64,000 nt of DNA, from the NCBI GenBank assembly GCA_037179335.1, contig JAKZHN010000040.1:186001-250000 (forward strand). The letters are read 5' to 3'. The position numbers were made by a program, and so were the translations under genes. This document shows positions 24,938-34,247 of the stretch, piece by piece. The notes beneath the pieces were generated by a model. The model worked only from the letters and a program-made list of their open reading frames with translations, did no database searches and had not been told where the DNA came from. The stretch is from Cyclaneusma minus. Lineage: Eukaryota > Ascomycota > Leotiomycetes > Marthamycetales > Marthamycetaceae. Numbering within the stretch: position 1 is the stretch's first letter; each line of letters starts with the position of its first letter.

Positions 24938-25708
24938 TGTGCTTGCGCGGCAGTCGACGGATGTCTACTAGAGACTGATGTAGTGGAATCGCTTGAGGTT
25001 GAATGCCTAGACGTTGATGGGGTCGGGAAGTTGAAGGTGGGAAAGCCAATATCAATAGGCCAGGCAGAGGTCGATACTCGGGAGGCAGGTGCGGAAGAAG
25101 AAAGGTTGGAAGAGTTTGAGGAGCGCAGAGGAGGATTATATGGGAAGGCACAGGACTCGCTCCGGGGGAAGCGATAGAAGCAACAGCGTGCCGAGCCGCG
25201 TCCGTGATATAAGGCGGGATAGTGATATGATGGAGGTCGGTACAGTGAAGGTGATCAGCGGTCTACGGCTTTTGTCGCGGGAGACCGAAGCCAATGACTT
25301 CGACCGATATCTGAACATTGGGGCTCCAAAACTATGTCCCCTTACAATAGTCTCTAGTAATCACAACAGGCTTAGCAAAACGAGAACCGTCTTAGATCCC
25401 TTGGATTAGCTTCCGCCATTATTCCAAACTTACTTCATCTTATGGGTCTACCCAGTTGTCCCTGGAATTCTCGAAATGCTCCCTATTCATTCACCAGATA
25501 TCATCAATAATTCACAACGTACACTTGGACACATTCAGACGGGACAAATGCTGGAGTTGGATTTGTTACAAGCCTCCAGCCTCCGGGACGTCAGGAAATC
25601 AGCTTGGCTGAAGTCCACAGACAATAGAACGCCTTTCCAGAGCTTCCTATGCGGACTTGTCCTCCTTACTTCCAACTTTTGGCATACTGGAACTTTTTGA
25701 TCACGCGT
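24938..25708. other. Intergenic, BTB 2 upstream / BTB 3 downstream
   Basis: 771 bp with several overlapping open frames on both strands, none resembling a known protein. It must hold the BTB 2 promoter and BTB 3 3' region. No hydrolase relic is seen here, unlike the 3' flanks of BTB genes 4 and 5. Confidence 0.5.
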
Positions 25709-26573
25709 TCAATCTGCGGCGGATGCCTCATTGCCATCGTCTGTGTCCTCCTTCACAAGATAGGCGTTTCCATCCACTTCCAACTCGACTGATCCAACAC
25801 GGATGTCATTTCCGGCTGCCCAGACATCAAAAAGAAACTCTTTCGGGACCACGTCGAGTCGTTTCCTTATCCAGTCTGAAACGACTTCGAAGTTATCGTA
25901 ACGACCCACGGAGAAGTTGATGAATAGTCTTCGTAAGGGTGAGTTATCGACGGTATTCTTGTAGACGTATGAGAGGTGTTCTGGAAATGTGTGAGTCAGT
26001 CGAAGAATTTTTGCCTTCAGCCTGCGTATCGTGAGGTTTTGGAGCTTTGGAACCTGAAGATAATCTGCCAAAACCCAGAGCTGGATCAAAGCTAGGGCAG
26101 AGGGTTTGTCCTGGAGACAGGCCTCGCCGAAGTCTTGCTCGTCCGAAACCGTATCAGATTCCATATCAGAATTCACATCAGGATCCGGATTCACCCAATG
26201 CTCCTCGTGAAAATTGTCAGTGTAAATCCAAGACACGAAAAGTCCAAAGACTTCCGGCTTGGCGTGGCTCAGTTTGACAGTCTGGGTGGCGGCTTCGGTC
26301 CATGGGCCGTCGAGGGCTTTTCGGAAGTAGGGGGAGTGATAAGTCAGGAAGTCTCGATGGACAAGAAACGTTTTCTTGTCTTTGTCACCCACAACGACGG
26401 TGACCAACTCGACATAGGGATCACTGCCAAAAAAGTCAGTGTCTGCGCAGTGACAGGCTGGTGAGGTTGTGCAGAGAAAAGACTTACGATAGGTCGGGCT
26501 TCTTCACCTTCTTGCTCAGGCGCTGGCCATCAGATGCCTCAGTGGGGCTTTCCTTCCTCTTCTCGGAGGCCAT
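25709..26573 (-). CDS. BTB/POZ-domain protein 3
   Basis: 266 aa. Exon 1 is 26,488-26,573 (MASEKRKESP..., ending KKVKKPDL, a nuclear-localisation-like basic tract). The intron is 26,424-26,487 (64 bp, GTAAGT, CACTGAC branch, GGCAG, phase 2). Exon 2 is 25,709-26,423. The BTB core reads LVTVVVGDKDKKTFLVHRDF, LTYHSPYFRKALDGPW, PEVFGLFVSWIYTDNFHE. An acidic linker (SDMESDTVSDEQD) follows, then the family motif DKPSALALIQLWVLADYLQV and VPKEFLFDVWAAGND. It looks intact, with the same exon phase and basic exon 1 as genes 1, 4 and 5, so these are duplicates of one gene. Confidence 0.88.
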
Positions 26574-27625
26574 GGCCGGTCTTGAAGATCGCACGGGTCT
26601 GGTTGAGTTGCAAACAGTGATTGCGGAAGGGTATGCTGTGACGAGCGGACGAGGTGTGAACAGGCGATGGTGAGCTGGGACTGAGCGAGGTTCACGGGCG
26701 CAAGACGAGATGTGCGGCTATGGCCGGACGAGATGTGTGTTGGGTCGGTCGGTAGGTGGTGCAGAGCGGGAATGGGATCAAGAGCCGCAGAAGAGACCGG
26801 GCTGCAGATTTTCCGAACTTCAGATGGAAAGCCTACTAGATACAGCGTTGACCATGTGAACCACTATTACTGAAATGTATCGGTTCTGTCGCACAGCCAG
26901 CAAACCCTCAGAGGATAGAGATTGAACATGCCAGCCCGAAAGCCAATCTCACGTATCTGAAATTACAATTACGACTCAATGAACTTGGAGCTGCTGCGGA
27001 CTTGACCTGTTAAGTGAAAATCGACTCACTGAAGAAACAGCAAACATGAGGAAAGGAGCTAAGTATGATATAGGTAATCTATACTTTGAAGACGTCTAAT
27101 CATATCATGAGCTGCAATTGCAAAAGAGACTAAGAGTGAAAAGCGCTTAGTTCTGGTTTTGAGACGAAGGGACACCATTTGTGGCATATATATAGTGAAG
27201 CTCTGTCCATTCGAGATAACTTTTGACTTTGGCCCTGCACCCAAAGCTTACCAAGCCATGCTGATCTCTGAGCAAACACAAACATTTGCTCCTCTGCTGC
27301 TCTCAGACCTGACGTGCCAAGTGAAGATGACTTCCTCAACATCCAACAAAACAGCAACATGACATGGGGGCTGGAGATGACTTCACAGGCGCCGAAACTT
27401 AGCCACTTGGACCAGAAGTTTTCATCCGTCATCACGTTGCTATCGGTTATTCAGAGAAAGCAGCACTTCGTCTTCTGCTACTGCCCCTTGACCCTAAACC
27501 CTCCACGGTTCTTTTACAGGTTCTTGACACTGGTCAGATTCGAATTCACATCCTGGTGCATTACCTACCCAGCTGGATAGCAAAACAGCCATGTCGAAAT
27601 CTCTATTTGCAGCAAACTCTAGGCA
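26574..27625. other. Intergenic, upstream of BTB 3
   Basis: About 1 kb. Open frames at 27,130-27,435 (minus) and 27,159-27,580 (plus) overlap each other and show no family motif. No repeat or RNA gene recognised. Confidence 0.5.
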
Positions 27626-27690
27626 GGACAAACAATCAGCATCAACTTCCTCAGCACACCCTGAAACCACGGATCATCAATCGACATGGG
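27626..27690 (-). pseudogene. Relic of alpha/beta hydrolase 3' end (decayed copy)
   Basis: The minus strand reads MSIDDPWFQGVLRK, matching VSIEDEWFKELLAK at the C-terminus of the intact hydrolase (32,125-33,099). A 1-base deletion then shifts the frame across the part equivalent to VDAAWLS-stop. Only these roughly 20 codons are recognisable. It lies on the 3' side of BTB gene 4, just as the intact hydrolase end lies next to BTB gene 5. Confidence 0.75.
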
Positions 27691-27940
27691 AAGTCTGAAG
27701 TCATTTGTGATTAGTCTCCATACTTGCTGCAACTGCAAGGTGAACTTCCCGTGAAGATTCCATTGATGAAATCCTCGGAATGCTGGCTATTCAGGCATCC
27801 ACGAAATATCGTCAGCAAAGTCACAAAGTTTAGATAGTTGGGTACGGAACGTGACCAGGGTAACAGCTTCGCTGGAGTTGACTTCATTGCGAGCTCCCAA
27901 CCTTCGAAAAGCTCAAGTCATGGCTTTAGCCACGCTGCTG
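27690..27940. repeat. Duplicated 3' flank of BTB gene 4 (partner of 30,560-30,860)
   Basis: Diverged copy of 30,560-30,860. Shared landmarks in order: CCATACTTGCTGCAA / CTAATACTTGCTGCAA; ACGGAACGTGACCAGGGTAACAG against AGGGAACGTATCCAGGGAAACAG; and CCTCTCCATG / CCCTCCATG. It follows the hydrolase-tail relic in both places, which fixes the edge of the duplicated unit. Confidence 0.7.
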
Positions 27941-28292
27941 AAAACTTTCCAAGGCAAACCATACCAAATCCTCGTGACCCTTCCCTCCATGTTGATGCAT
28001 TGGTCAATGAACTGCTCTTGAAAGAGTTCCGGCTGACTATTACGACCCAGAAAGCGGGGATTGAGCAGCTAGGGAGCCAAGTGACCATATTGCGAGCAGC
28101 CGCAGCTACAACGATTACAGTTCTTCGAGCCACAACCCAGCAAATGCCCTCGAATGCTCTCGCACCCATATCTTCTGTCCCGCTTCCATTCGCCCTACTG
28201 CCTACCGGTTCAATAGTCATGCACACTCCACCCGGCACTCCGGAACTAGTGCCCCAGCGTCCAATCGATCCGTCCTACCAAGCCGGCAACGG

Positions 28293-29191
28293 CTACAACT
28301 TCGGCCCTTCAGGTTCTGGCTTTGATGCGCTGGTCGGTTTGTTCAGGTCTGTGAGTCCGAGTCTGAGTCCGAATCTAAGGCTGAGTTCTAGTCTGATTTT
28401 GTCTTCGGCCTTATCCGTCGCGTCTTCGACGAAATAGTTCTCGGCCTTGAATCCCTCCCACTTGACTTTACCTCGAGCCATCTCGTTATGGGCTGCCCAT
28501 ATGTCGAAGAGGAATTCTCTTGGGACGTGGTCGAATCGCTTGTTGATGTAGCTTGTTCTCGTGTTATTGTTGTAGCAGCAGTAATCGACGAACAACTTTC
28601 GCAGTGGTGAGTCGTCATCGGTGTTTTTGTAGACCAATGGAAAATGCTCGGAGAAACAGTGATTAATCCGTGCTAGTTTCTCCCAGAGCTTTGTGATTAG
28701 CATGTTCTGAAGTTTCGGCACCATAAAATAATCTGCCAAAAGCCATAGGCGAATCAAAGCCTCGGCTGAAGGCTTGTCTAAATCTCGGCGTTTGGCCCAA
28801 TCCGGCTCGGTCTCTTCATAGCAGTGCTCCTCTCGAAATTTCCCGGTATAGATCCAAGATACAAACAACCCAAAGGCTTCGGGTGTGGTATGAGGTAAGG
28901 TGACGGTCCGGTTGGTGGCTTCTGTCCAAGGTCCATTGAGGGCCTTGTCAAAATAGGGGGAGTGGTAAATGAGAAAGTCTTTATAAACAATAAAGGACTC
29001 CTTCTCTTAGCTGCCCACAACGATAGTGACAACCTCGTGAGGATCACTAGTGCCAGGTTCAGTATTTGACAATTTGTGCAACAGGGCGCTCACTGCTGGG
29101 AGAAGACTCACGCCAAATCAGGCTTCTTCATTTTCTTGGTCGGAGCGAGCGATGCACCGCCGGGGCCGTCCTTTCTCTTCTCTGGTGCCAT
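28293..29191 (-). pseudogene. BTB/POZ-domain gene 4, in-frame stop
   Basis: Same structure as BTB 3 and 5: exon 1 29,112-29,191 (MAPEKRKDGP..., ending KKMKKPDL), intron 29,047-29,111 (65 bp, GTGAGT...ACTAG, phase 2), exon 2 28,293-29,046. After HEVVTIVVGS a TAA stop (29,007-29,009) interrupts the BTB domain where paralogs have lysine or aspartate; the frame then continues intact: EKESFIVYKDFLIYHSPYF, PEAFGLFVSWIYTGKFREEH, DKPSAEALIRLWLLADYFMV, VPREFLFDIWAAHNEM. No alternative acceptor restores the frame. A recent pseudogene, or stop readthrough, or a base error; a protein starting after the stop would lack the first BTB strands. Confidence 0.8.
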
Positions 29192-29589
29192 GGCAGGCAA
29201 ACGCAATTGGAGGCTTCGGCTCGTCCGGGTGGGTTTGTGAGGCTGATATGTGGCAACAACGCTGCAGTACCGACTACCGCTCGAGATTGACGCTCGAGAT
29301 TGACGCTCCAGAGTCGGATTCTCAGACTCACAGAATGGCCTCGAATTTGTGAAGGTGTACGATGGATGTTCCGGTTCGGTGCGGGATTGAGTGGAATCGG
29401 CGGTTGAGGTCAGGTACATGTATTTAGGTTAGAGTTTCTGCGGGACGCGACGCGGCGTTTGAGCTTGGCGAGCACACGTCGATCACGTGAGCCCCTAAAT
29501 ACTTTTAAAAAAACCGAGGCTTGTCGGGACTCGGGAGCAAGGCTTATCGGGGACAAGCCAAAAGCAATTAAATCGAGGCCAATTAAATA

Positions 29590-30306
29590 GGGATTTACTA
29601 ATGCTACAAAATGGTTTTCATAAATCTACAAAAAAATTCCGGATTGAAATTAGCGCAGCCGCGAAACGGTGGCCCGTGCGCCGCCCCGGAATGAAATTTA
29701 CAATTTAATTAATAGAAATCCGTAAATTAAGGTTTTTTAGCTTGGCTTTTTAATTTTTATAGAATTTAAAATTTTCCAATTATAAATATATAAATGTCAC
29801 GAGCTGGGCCCGGGACTCTAGCCAAGGCTAGGATATAAACCATTATTAATAGGTGTATTACTATAAGGAGAGAAAGCTCTCCAGCTATCGTGAGAACTAA
29901 ATTTGGTGGTTGTGTGGCGCACGGACCACTAGGGCTCTCTCGGCTGGCTAGCCGACGAGAGCGCTTCCGGTCCAGGGCCGTCACAATAAAGTTTATATAA
30001 CTAATTAAAAAATTGGCTTTTAAACAAATTAAAATGCATGTTTTAAACAATTTTTTAAAACAATTATATTTCGGGCTATATTAAAGCTTTTTTAATAAAA
30101 AAAAACTTTGTTAAAAAGCCAGTTATTTGGAATTTGTTAATATGGAGGCCAAGAAAAATTGTATATACATTATCGTGGCGAAAAAATTGAAAATATCAAT
30201 TTTATTGCAGGGCGGTGCACGTGCCACCGCCTCGCGGCTGCGCTAATCCGAATCCGGGAATTCTTTGTAAATGTATAAAAACCATTTTGTAGCATTAGTA
30301 AAACCC
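29590..30306. mobile_element. hAT-like MITE, about 100-bp TIRs, 8-bp TSD
   Basis: Terminal inverted repeats of about 100 bp (29,590-29,690 and 30,207-30,306). Both ends read inward from GGG[A/T]TTTACTAATGC through ATTAGCGCAGCCGCG. A perfect 8-bp direct repeat ATTAAATA flanks the element at 29,582-29,589 and 30,307-30,314. An 8-bp target duplication points to the hAT superfamily, although GGG termini are not typical of it. The interior is AT-rich and non-coding, so the element is non-autonomous. Without the nested LTR it is about 520 bp. It lies in the upstream region of BTB gene 4. Confidence 0.88.
29795..29985. mobile_element. Solo LTR with perfect 5-bp TSD, nested in the MITE
   Basis: 191 bp from TGTCACGAGC to GGGCCGTCACA (TG...CA ends), flanked on both sides by ATAAA (29,790-29,794 and 29,986-29,990). 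A 5-bp duplication with TG/CA ends is the mark of LTR retrotransposon integration; no internal region remains, so it is a solo LTR. Its GC content contrasts with the AT-rich MITE around it, showing a later insertion that has not been RIP-mutated. Confidence 0.85.
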
Positions 30307-30517
30307 ATTAAATATTCAAGTTGAAGTTTAATCACACTAACACGCTCTCAACACCAGAGTTAATCGACAACCTGCTGCTTCGAACATCCTGCACGGAACG
30401 CCGAACCAGTGAATTTCTCAACATCCAGGCTACCTATCTGCTTTGATAAATTAATCTGTCACTAGATCCTCAGCGAGAGGTGCTTATAAGGTATTCCCTC
30501 TACAGCAACACGTCATT

Positions 30518-30565
30518 CTACGACAACCAGGCAGCATCCACCTTCCCCAGCGCCGACATGGGATA
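30518..30565 (-). pseudogene. Relic of alpha/beta hydrolase C-terminus
   Basis: The minus strand reads GKVDAAWLS followed by TAG (30,518-30,520), identical at protein level to the end of the intact hydrolase (AKVDAAWLS-stop at 32,125). Upstream codons are lost by deletion. It lies between BTB gene 5 and BTB gene 4, so the hydrolase copy that once preceded BTB 4 has been reduced to its last codons. Confidence 0.85.
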
Positions 30566-30860
30566 GTCTCAAGTTACATGAGATTCGCCCTAATACTTGC
30601 TGCAAATTAACACTCACGGGCAAGATCCATTTTTGGAAATCTCAAATTTTCAGTATTTGATATCCATGAACATTGAACAGGATAAAACATTCTTGGCGAA
30701 ATCACAATTTAGGTACTTAGGGAACGTATCCAGGGAAACAGCTTGGCTGGAGATGAATTCACCACGAGCTCTCAGGTCTCGCAAAGCCTGGACCGCAACC
30801 TAGACCAATACAAAGGAAAAAATTTCCATGACGTCCTATGCCGAGTCCTCATGACCGTCC
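30560..30860. repeat. Duplicated 3' flank of BTB gene 5 (partner of 27,690-27,940)
   Basis: See 27,690-27,940. The copy begins at GGGATAGTCTCAAG next to the hydrolase relic and runs to the BTB 5 3' end. Confidence 0.7.
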
Positions 30861-30891
30861 TCTCCATGTTTGACAATGCTGGCGTGTATGT

Positions 30892-31719
30892 TCATGCCCC
30901 CGGTTTGGCATCTGGCATTTCTTCGTCGCTCGTCTCATCCTCCTTAACGTAGTAGTTCGTGGCAGTGAACCCATTCCACGTGACCTCTTTCAAAGTATGC
31001 GCATTATGACTGGCCCATATGTCGAACAGAAACTCCTTTGGGATATAATCATGGTAATCGAGGATGTACTTTGTGTTGTAGCCTGCGCGGGCGTGGTCGA
31101 CAAACAACTTCCTCAATGGCGACCCAATGCTAGTCTTTTCGTACAACCTGCCGTATTCTTCCGGAAAGGGGGCGTTGATTCGTTTCATTTTGTTCCAGAG
31201 AATCGGAATTATATAATTCTGGAGTTTCGGGATTCCCAAATAATCCGCCAAGACCCATAATTCGATCAGCGCTCCGGCAGAGGGTTTGTCCAGACTGATG
31301 CGCTTTTTGTAACATGGTTCAGTGTTTTGATCCGGGCCCTGCACCACCCGGAATGTCTGGGTATAAATCCAGGATACAAATAGTCCAAAAGCTTCGGGTT
31401 CAGTGTGGTCTAAGGTGATAGTTCTGGTGGCTGCTTCCGTCCAAGGTCCGTTCAGAGCTTTCTCGAAGTACGGGGAGTAGTAGACAAGAAAGTCTGTGTA
31501 GACAGTGAAGGGTTTCTGTTGTTCTTTTTTACCGACAATAACGGTGACAGTTTCGTGATGATCACTGTTCTGGAATCAGGCTCTGCGCAGGCTTGTATGG
31601 CCATACCGGGAAGGAACTTACGAGAAATCGGGCTTCTCCATTTTCTTGCGCTGAGGCTCTGAATCAGAGGCCTGCGATGCATCATCACTTATGCTTTCCT
31701 TCCTCTTCTCTACTGCCAT
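30892..31719 (-). CDS. BTB/POZ-domain protein 5
   Basis: 256 aa. Exon 1 is 31,622-31,719 (MAVEKRKESISDDAS..., ending RKKMEKPDF), the intron 31,565-31,621 (57 bp, GTAAGT...AACAG, phase 2), exon 2 30,892-31,564. The BTB core reads HETVTVIVGKKEQQKPFTVY, DFLVYYSPYFEKALNGPW, PEAFGLFVSWIYTQTF. The family block follows (LDKPSAGALIELWVLADYLG, IPKLQNYIIPILW, SPLRKLFVDHARAG, IPKEFLFDIWASHN), with an acidic C-terminus. It looks intact. The upstream region contains TCACGTGAGCCC at about 31,933, also present upstream of BTB 4 at about 29,485, a possible shared promoter element. Confidence 0.88.
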
Positions 31720-32124
31720 GCCAGGCAATTGGGGCTCGACCGGGCGTGGTTGTAGTTGGCGCTATTCTCACCGGTCGAGGCCAAAGGGTTGAGTGGTTGA
31801 GGGTGGATGTGGAAGGGCGAGAAGTTGTGAAGATGGAATGGGAAGAGCAAACGGAAAGGCCGGGCGACGCCAAGGTTTTCAAGGTGCGCTAGTATCGCGA
31901 CGCGACTCCGAAACCACGCTAGGCGCGCGTCTGTCACGTGAGCCCAACCAGAAGCAATTAAATACATGCATGTTGGCCGCCATTTGAGAACACGAGATAT
32001 AGGTCAACCGCAGGCTTCGCCGAACCAGGGATTTTTTTTTGTGAACTTAAACACCCAAGCTATCTGCTGTTTTCTGTCGTTTCACATCAAAGTAACCCTT
32101 ATATATGCCCACATCAAGCCATTT
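31720..32124. promoter_or_regulatory. BTB 5 upstream region with CACGTGAGCCC box
   Basis: 405 bp between the hydrolase stop and the BTB 5 start. It contains GTCACGTGAGCCCAACCAGAAG then CAATTAAATAC (about 31,931-31,965). The equivalent region of BTB 4 (29,483-29,590) has TCACGTGAGCCCCTAAATAC and CAAAAGCAATTAAAT, so the box was duplicated with the gene. CACGTG is the core of bHLH binding sites in fungi; binding here is inference. Confidence 0.45.
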
Positions 32125-33099
32125 TCATGACAACCAAGCAGCATCCACCTTCGCCAACAGCTCCTTAAACCACTCATCCTCAATCGACACCTTCGGCTGA
32201 CTAGGCAACGCATCAAAAGCATGTTCCTCTCCCTCCCTCACACACAAATCCACCCTCCCCTTCCCCAACACCCTCTCCGCCTCCCTCACAAACCTCTCCG
32301 AGCCCTCCACCGGCACCGCGCTATCCTCCTTCCCATGATAAAGCCCCATATACGGCACCTCCTCCCTTTTCGCTTTCTCCAACACGTCAAACGTGTACAA
32401 CTCGCTTGCCTCGCCGAAATACTTTCGGTAAGCGCCTTGCTGGACCATGCAAAGGGCTAGGGGCAAGCGCTCGGGAGGGAATGTCGAGGTGATGATTTTG
32501 CCAGGCTCCATGGCTGCGATGTGCGAGGAGAGAAGCTCAGGAGGCATTTGACCAGACCCCATGATGTCCTGCTTGAGGGCTTTGGAAAAATAGTCGGAGC
32601 GCAAATCAATCATAGGATACGCAGCAAGCACAGCCTTAATCTTCAGCCCATTCTGCGAATACTTCGCCGAGTTCAGTCCAGACATGACAGCCAAATAGCC
32701 GCCCGCCGAATCACCATTCACAACCGTGTGCTCAAGATCAGCGGTTACGGAATCATTGATCGACTTGAGGTAGGCGGGGAATTGGGTGCTGAGCCAGGTG
32801 TAGAAGTCGGAGACGTCGGAGAGGACGTCGAGGCCGGTGGATTCGGGGATCAGGCGGTGCAGGGGGGCGATGATAATGGCGGAGTGGGAGAGGGCCCATT
32901 CGAGGGCCCAGTCGCCGAACCAGTCGGTGTAGAGGGCGTGGCCGGTGACGAGGAAGCCGCCGTGCCATTTGACGATTATGGGGTGGGGGCCGGGGGCGAT
33001 GTTTTTGGGGATTAGAACGAAGGTGTTGATGGGTTGGTTGTTGACGGCTTTGTAGGTTGTCTCGGAGATGTTGAAGGCGGAGTACTTGGGATGGTCCAT
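32125..33099 (-). CDS. Alpha/beta hydrolase (HSL/esterase-lipase type)
   Basis: Single-exon 324-aa protein of the alpha/beta hydrolase-3 (hormone-sensitive-lipase-like) family, expected to cleave ester or related bonds of small molecules; the substrate is unknown. Visible catalytic features: oxyanion motif WHGG at residues 45-48 (HGGF instead of the usual HGGG), nucleophile elbow GDSAGG at 129-134 (Ser131), acid in HGKEDSAVP (Asp259), and catalytic His293 in GEEHAFD. No signal peptide is evident (MDHPKYSAFNISET), so it is probably cytosolic. Start in a TCCCAAGTACTCC-rich N-terminus common for the family. Two decayed C-terminal copies lie at 27,626 and 30,518, showing past duplication with BTB genes. 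It is divergent from SMC3 across about 1.1 kb. Confidence 0.92.
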   Translation of the reverse strand: MDHPKYSAFNISETTYKAVNNQPINTFVLIPKNIAPGPHPIIVKWHGGFLVTGHALYTDWFGDWALEWALSHSAIIIAPLHRLIPESTGLDVLSDVSDFYTWLSTQFPAYLKSINDSVTADLEHTVVNGDSAGGYLAVMSGLNSAKYSQNGLKIKAVLAAYPMIDLRSDYFSKALKQDIMGSGQMPPELLSSHIAAMEPGKIITSTFPPERLPLALCMVQQGAYRKYFGEASELYTFDVLEKAKREEVPYMGLYHGKEDSAVPVEGSERFVREAERVLGKGRVDLCVREGEEHAFDALPSQPKVSIEDEWFKELLAKVDAAWLS

Positions 33100-34247
33100 G
33101 GTTTATGATTGACAGATGTGAGACTTTGAAACTTGAGCTTTTGGGAGATTGATGTTTGATGCCGTTGGACCAAGGTTGGCAGTGAATGAAGGTCTGAAAT
33201 CTGACGACTTTGAGGAGAGCAGCCGCGGCAGGAGATGTTGATAGTGAACTTGAAAATCTGGGACTTGAGGGGATGACGACCTACCTTATATACTGACTGT
33301 TGTCGTGGGATCTTCCTGGGCATCAAACCCGACTGCTAGAATGTGGAGATATCGTGGAGTTGATTAGTGACAGTGGTTATCCCCGCTCGAGTGACGAGTC
33401 ACAACGTCAGGGGTAGAAGACAAGGGTACACAATCCCATGTCGACTCAAGCTACGAGTATCGTAACCCCACGAATGAGCTTCTCACACATGACAACAAGG
33501 CTCTGTGAGATCGCAGTTGATACCGTTGATGAGGATCCAACGGCAATTAAAGACCGGGACTTGCTCCCTCTGTCACCTCCTTGAACTCACTTCAGAGGTC
33601 TGCAATCTTGTGCCCCGATGGGGAACCATTGTGTGGAAACCCCGTCGTGGGATCATACGATGGACTTCCAGGAGCAAAGAGGAGCGCCTGTCCATAGTAA
33701 TAGATCAGCAGCAGAATATGCCTATGCAAAGAATCTCATAAGAAAGTCTTCAAAACGCACAAGCGGGTCCGCTTGCTCCTGAGTCCGAAAAATAGGGTAC
33801 CCAAACATTTAATAGGGTAGGTACTTGGTTTTTGGGGGAGTTCAGCTTTGAAACTCTCCAGGCGCTTGTCAAAACGGGCAGAGCTCATATGGTTCAGACA
33901 GATTTCGAATTGATGTTTTCTGTCTTGAAGTTGGGAACTTGCGGAGAAATCGTGGTTGCAGCTTTTCCATACGCATAACTTTGTGACACGTGCATTAATT
34001 TATGCAAAAGGCGGTGAAGGGCCGCGGCAGAACCGAGCTCTGCAATTAAGCTGTCGCGACGCGTCTCTCAACAACCGCGACCTTCCCGAGGCGACGAACT
34101 TGACGATATACAGGACGCCACACATTTCAGCGATTGTCGGATTGACATACCTCATTGCGCGACTGTAGCTGCCTCGAAACTCGAACTCGATACAAAACCC
34201 GACAAGAAGACCCGTGCTGCTCCGCGGGGCAGTGATTCCAGGTCAAG
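33100..34247. promoter_or_regulatory. Divergent intergenic region, hydrolase / SMC3
   Basis: 1,148 bp between divergent starts, so it must carry both promoters. It contains ACGCGT (about 34,058 and 34,323), the core of cell-cycle MCB boxes; the second lies in SMC3 intron 1, the first 190 bp before the SMC3 ATG. MCB control of SMC3 is known from yeast; here it is inference. Open frames at 33,505-33,741 and 33,956-34,168 are not convincing. Confidence 0.4.

Noticed and set aside
27838..28437. 199-codon plus-strand open frame as a gene
   Set aside because: No ATG near its start, it overlaps the BTB 4 3' end, and its first part lies in the duplicated BTB 3' flank. A middle segment looks protein-like but cannot be supported alone.
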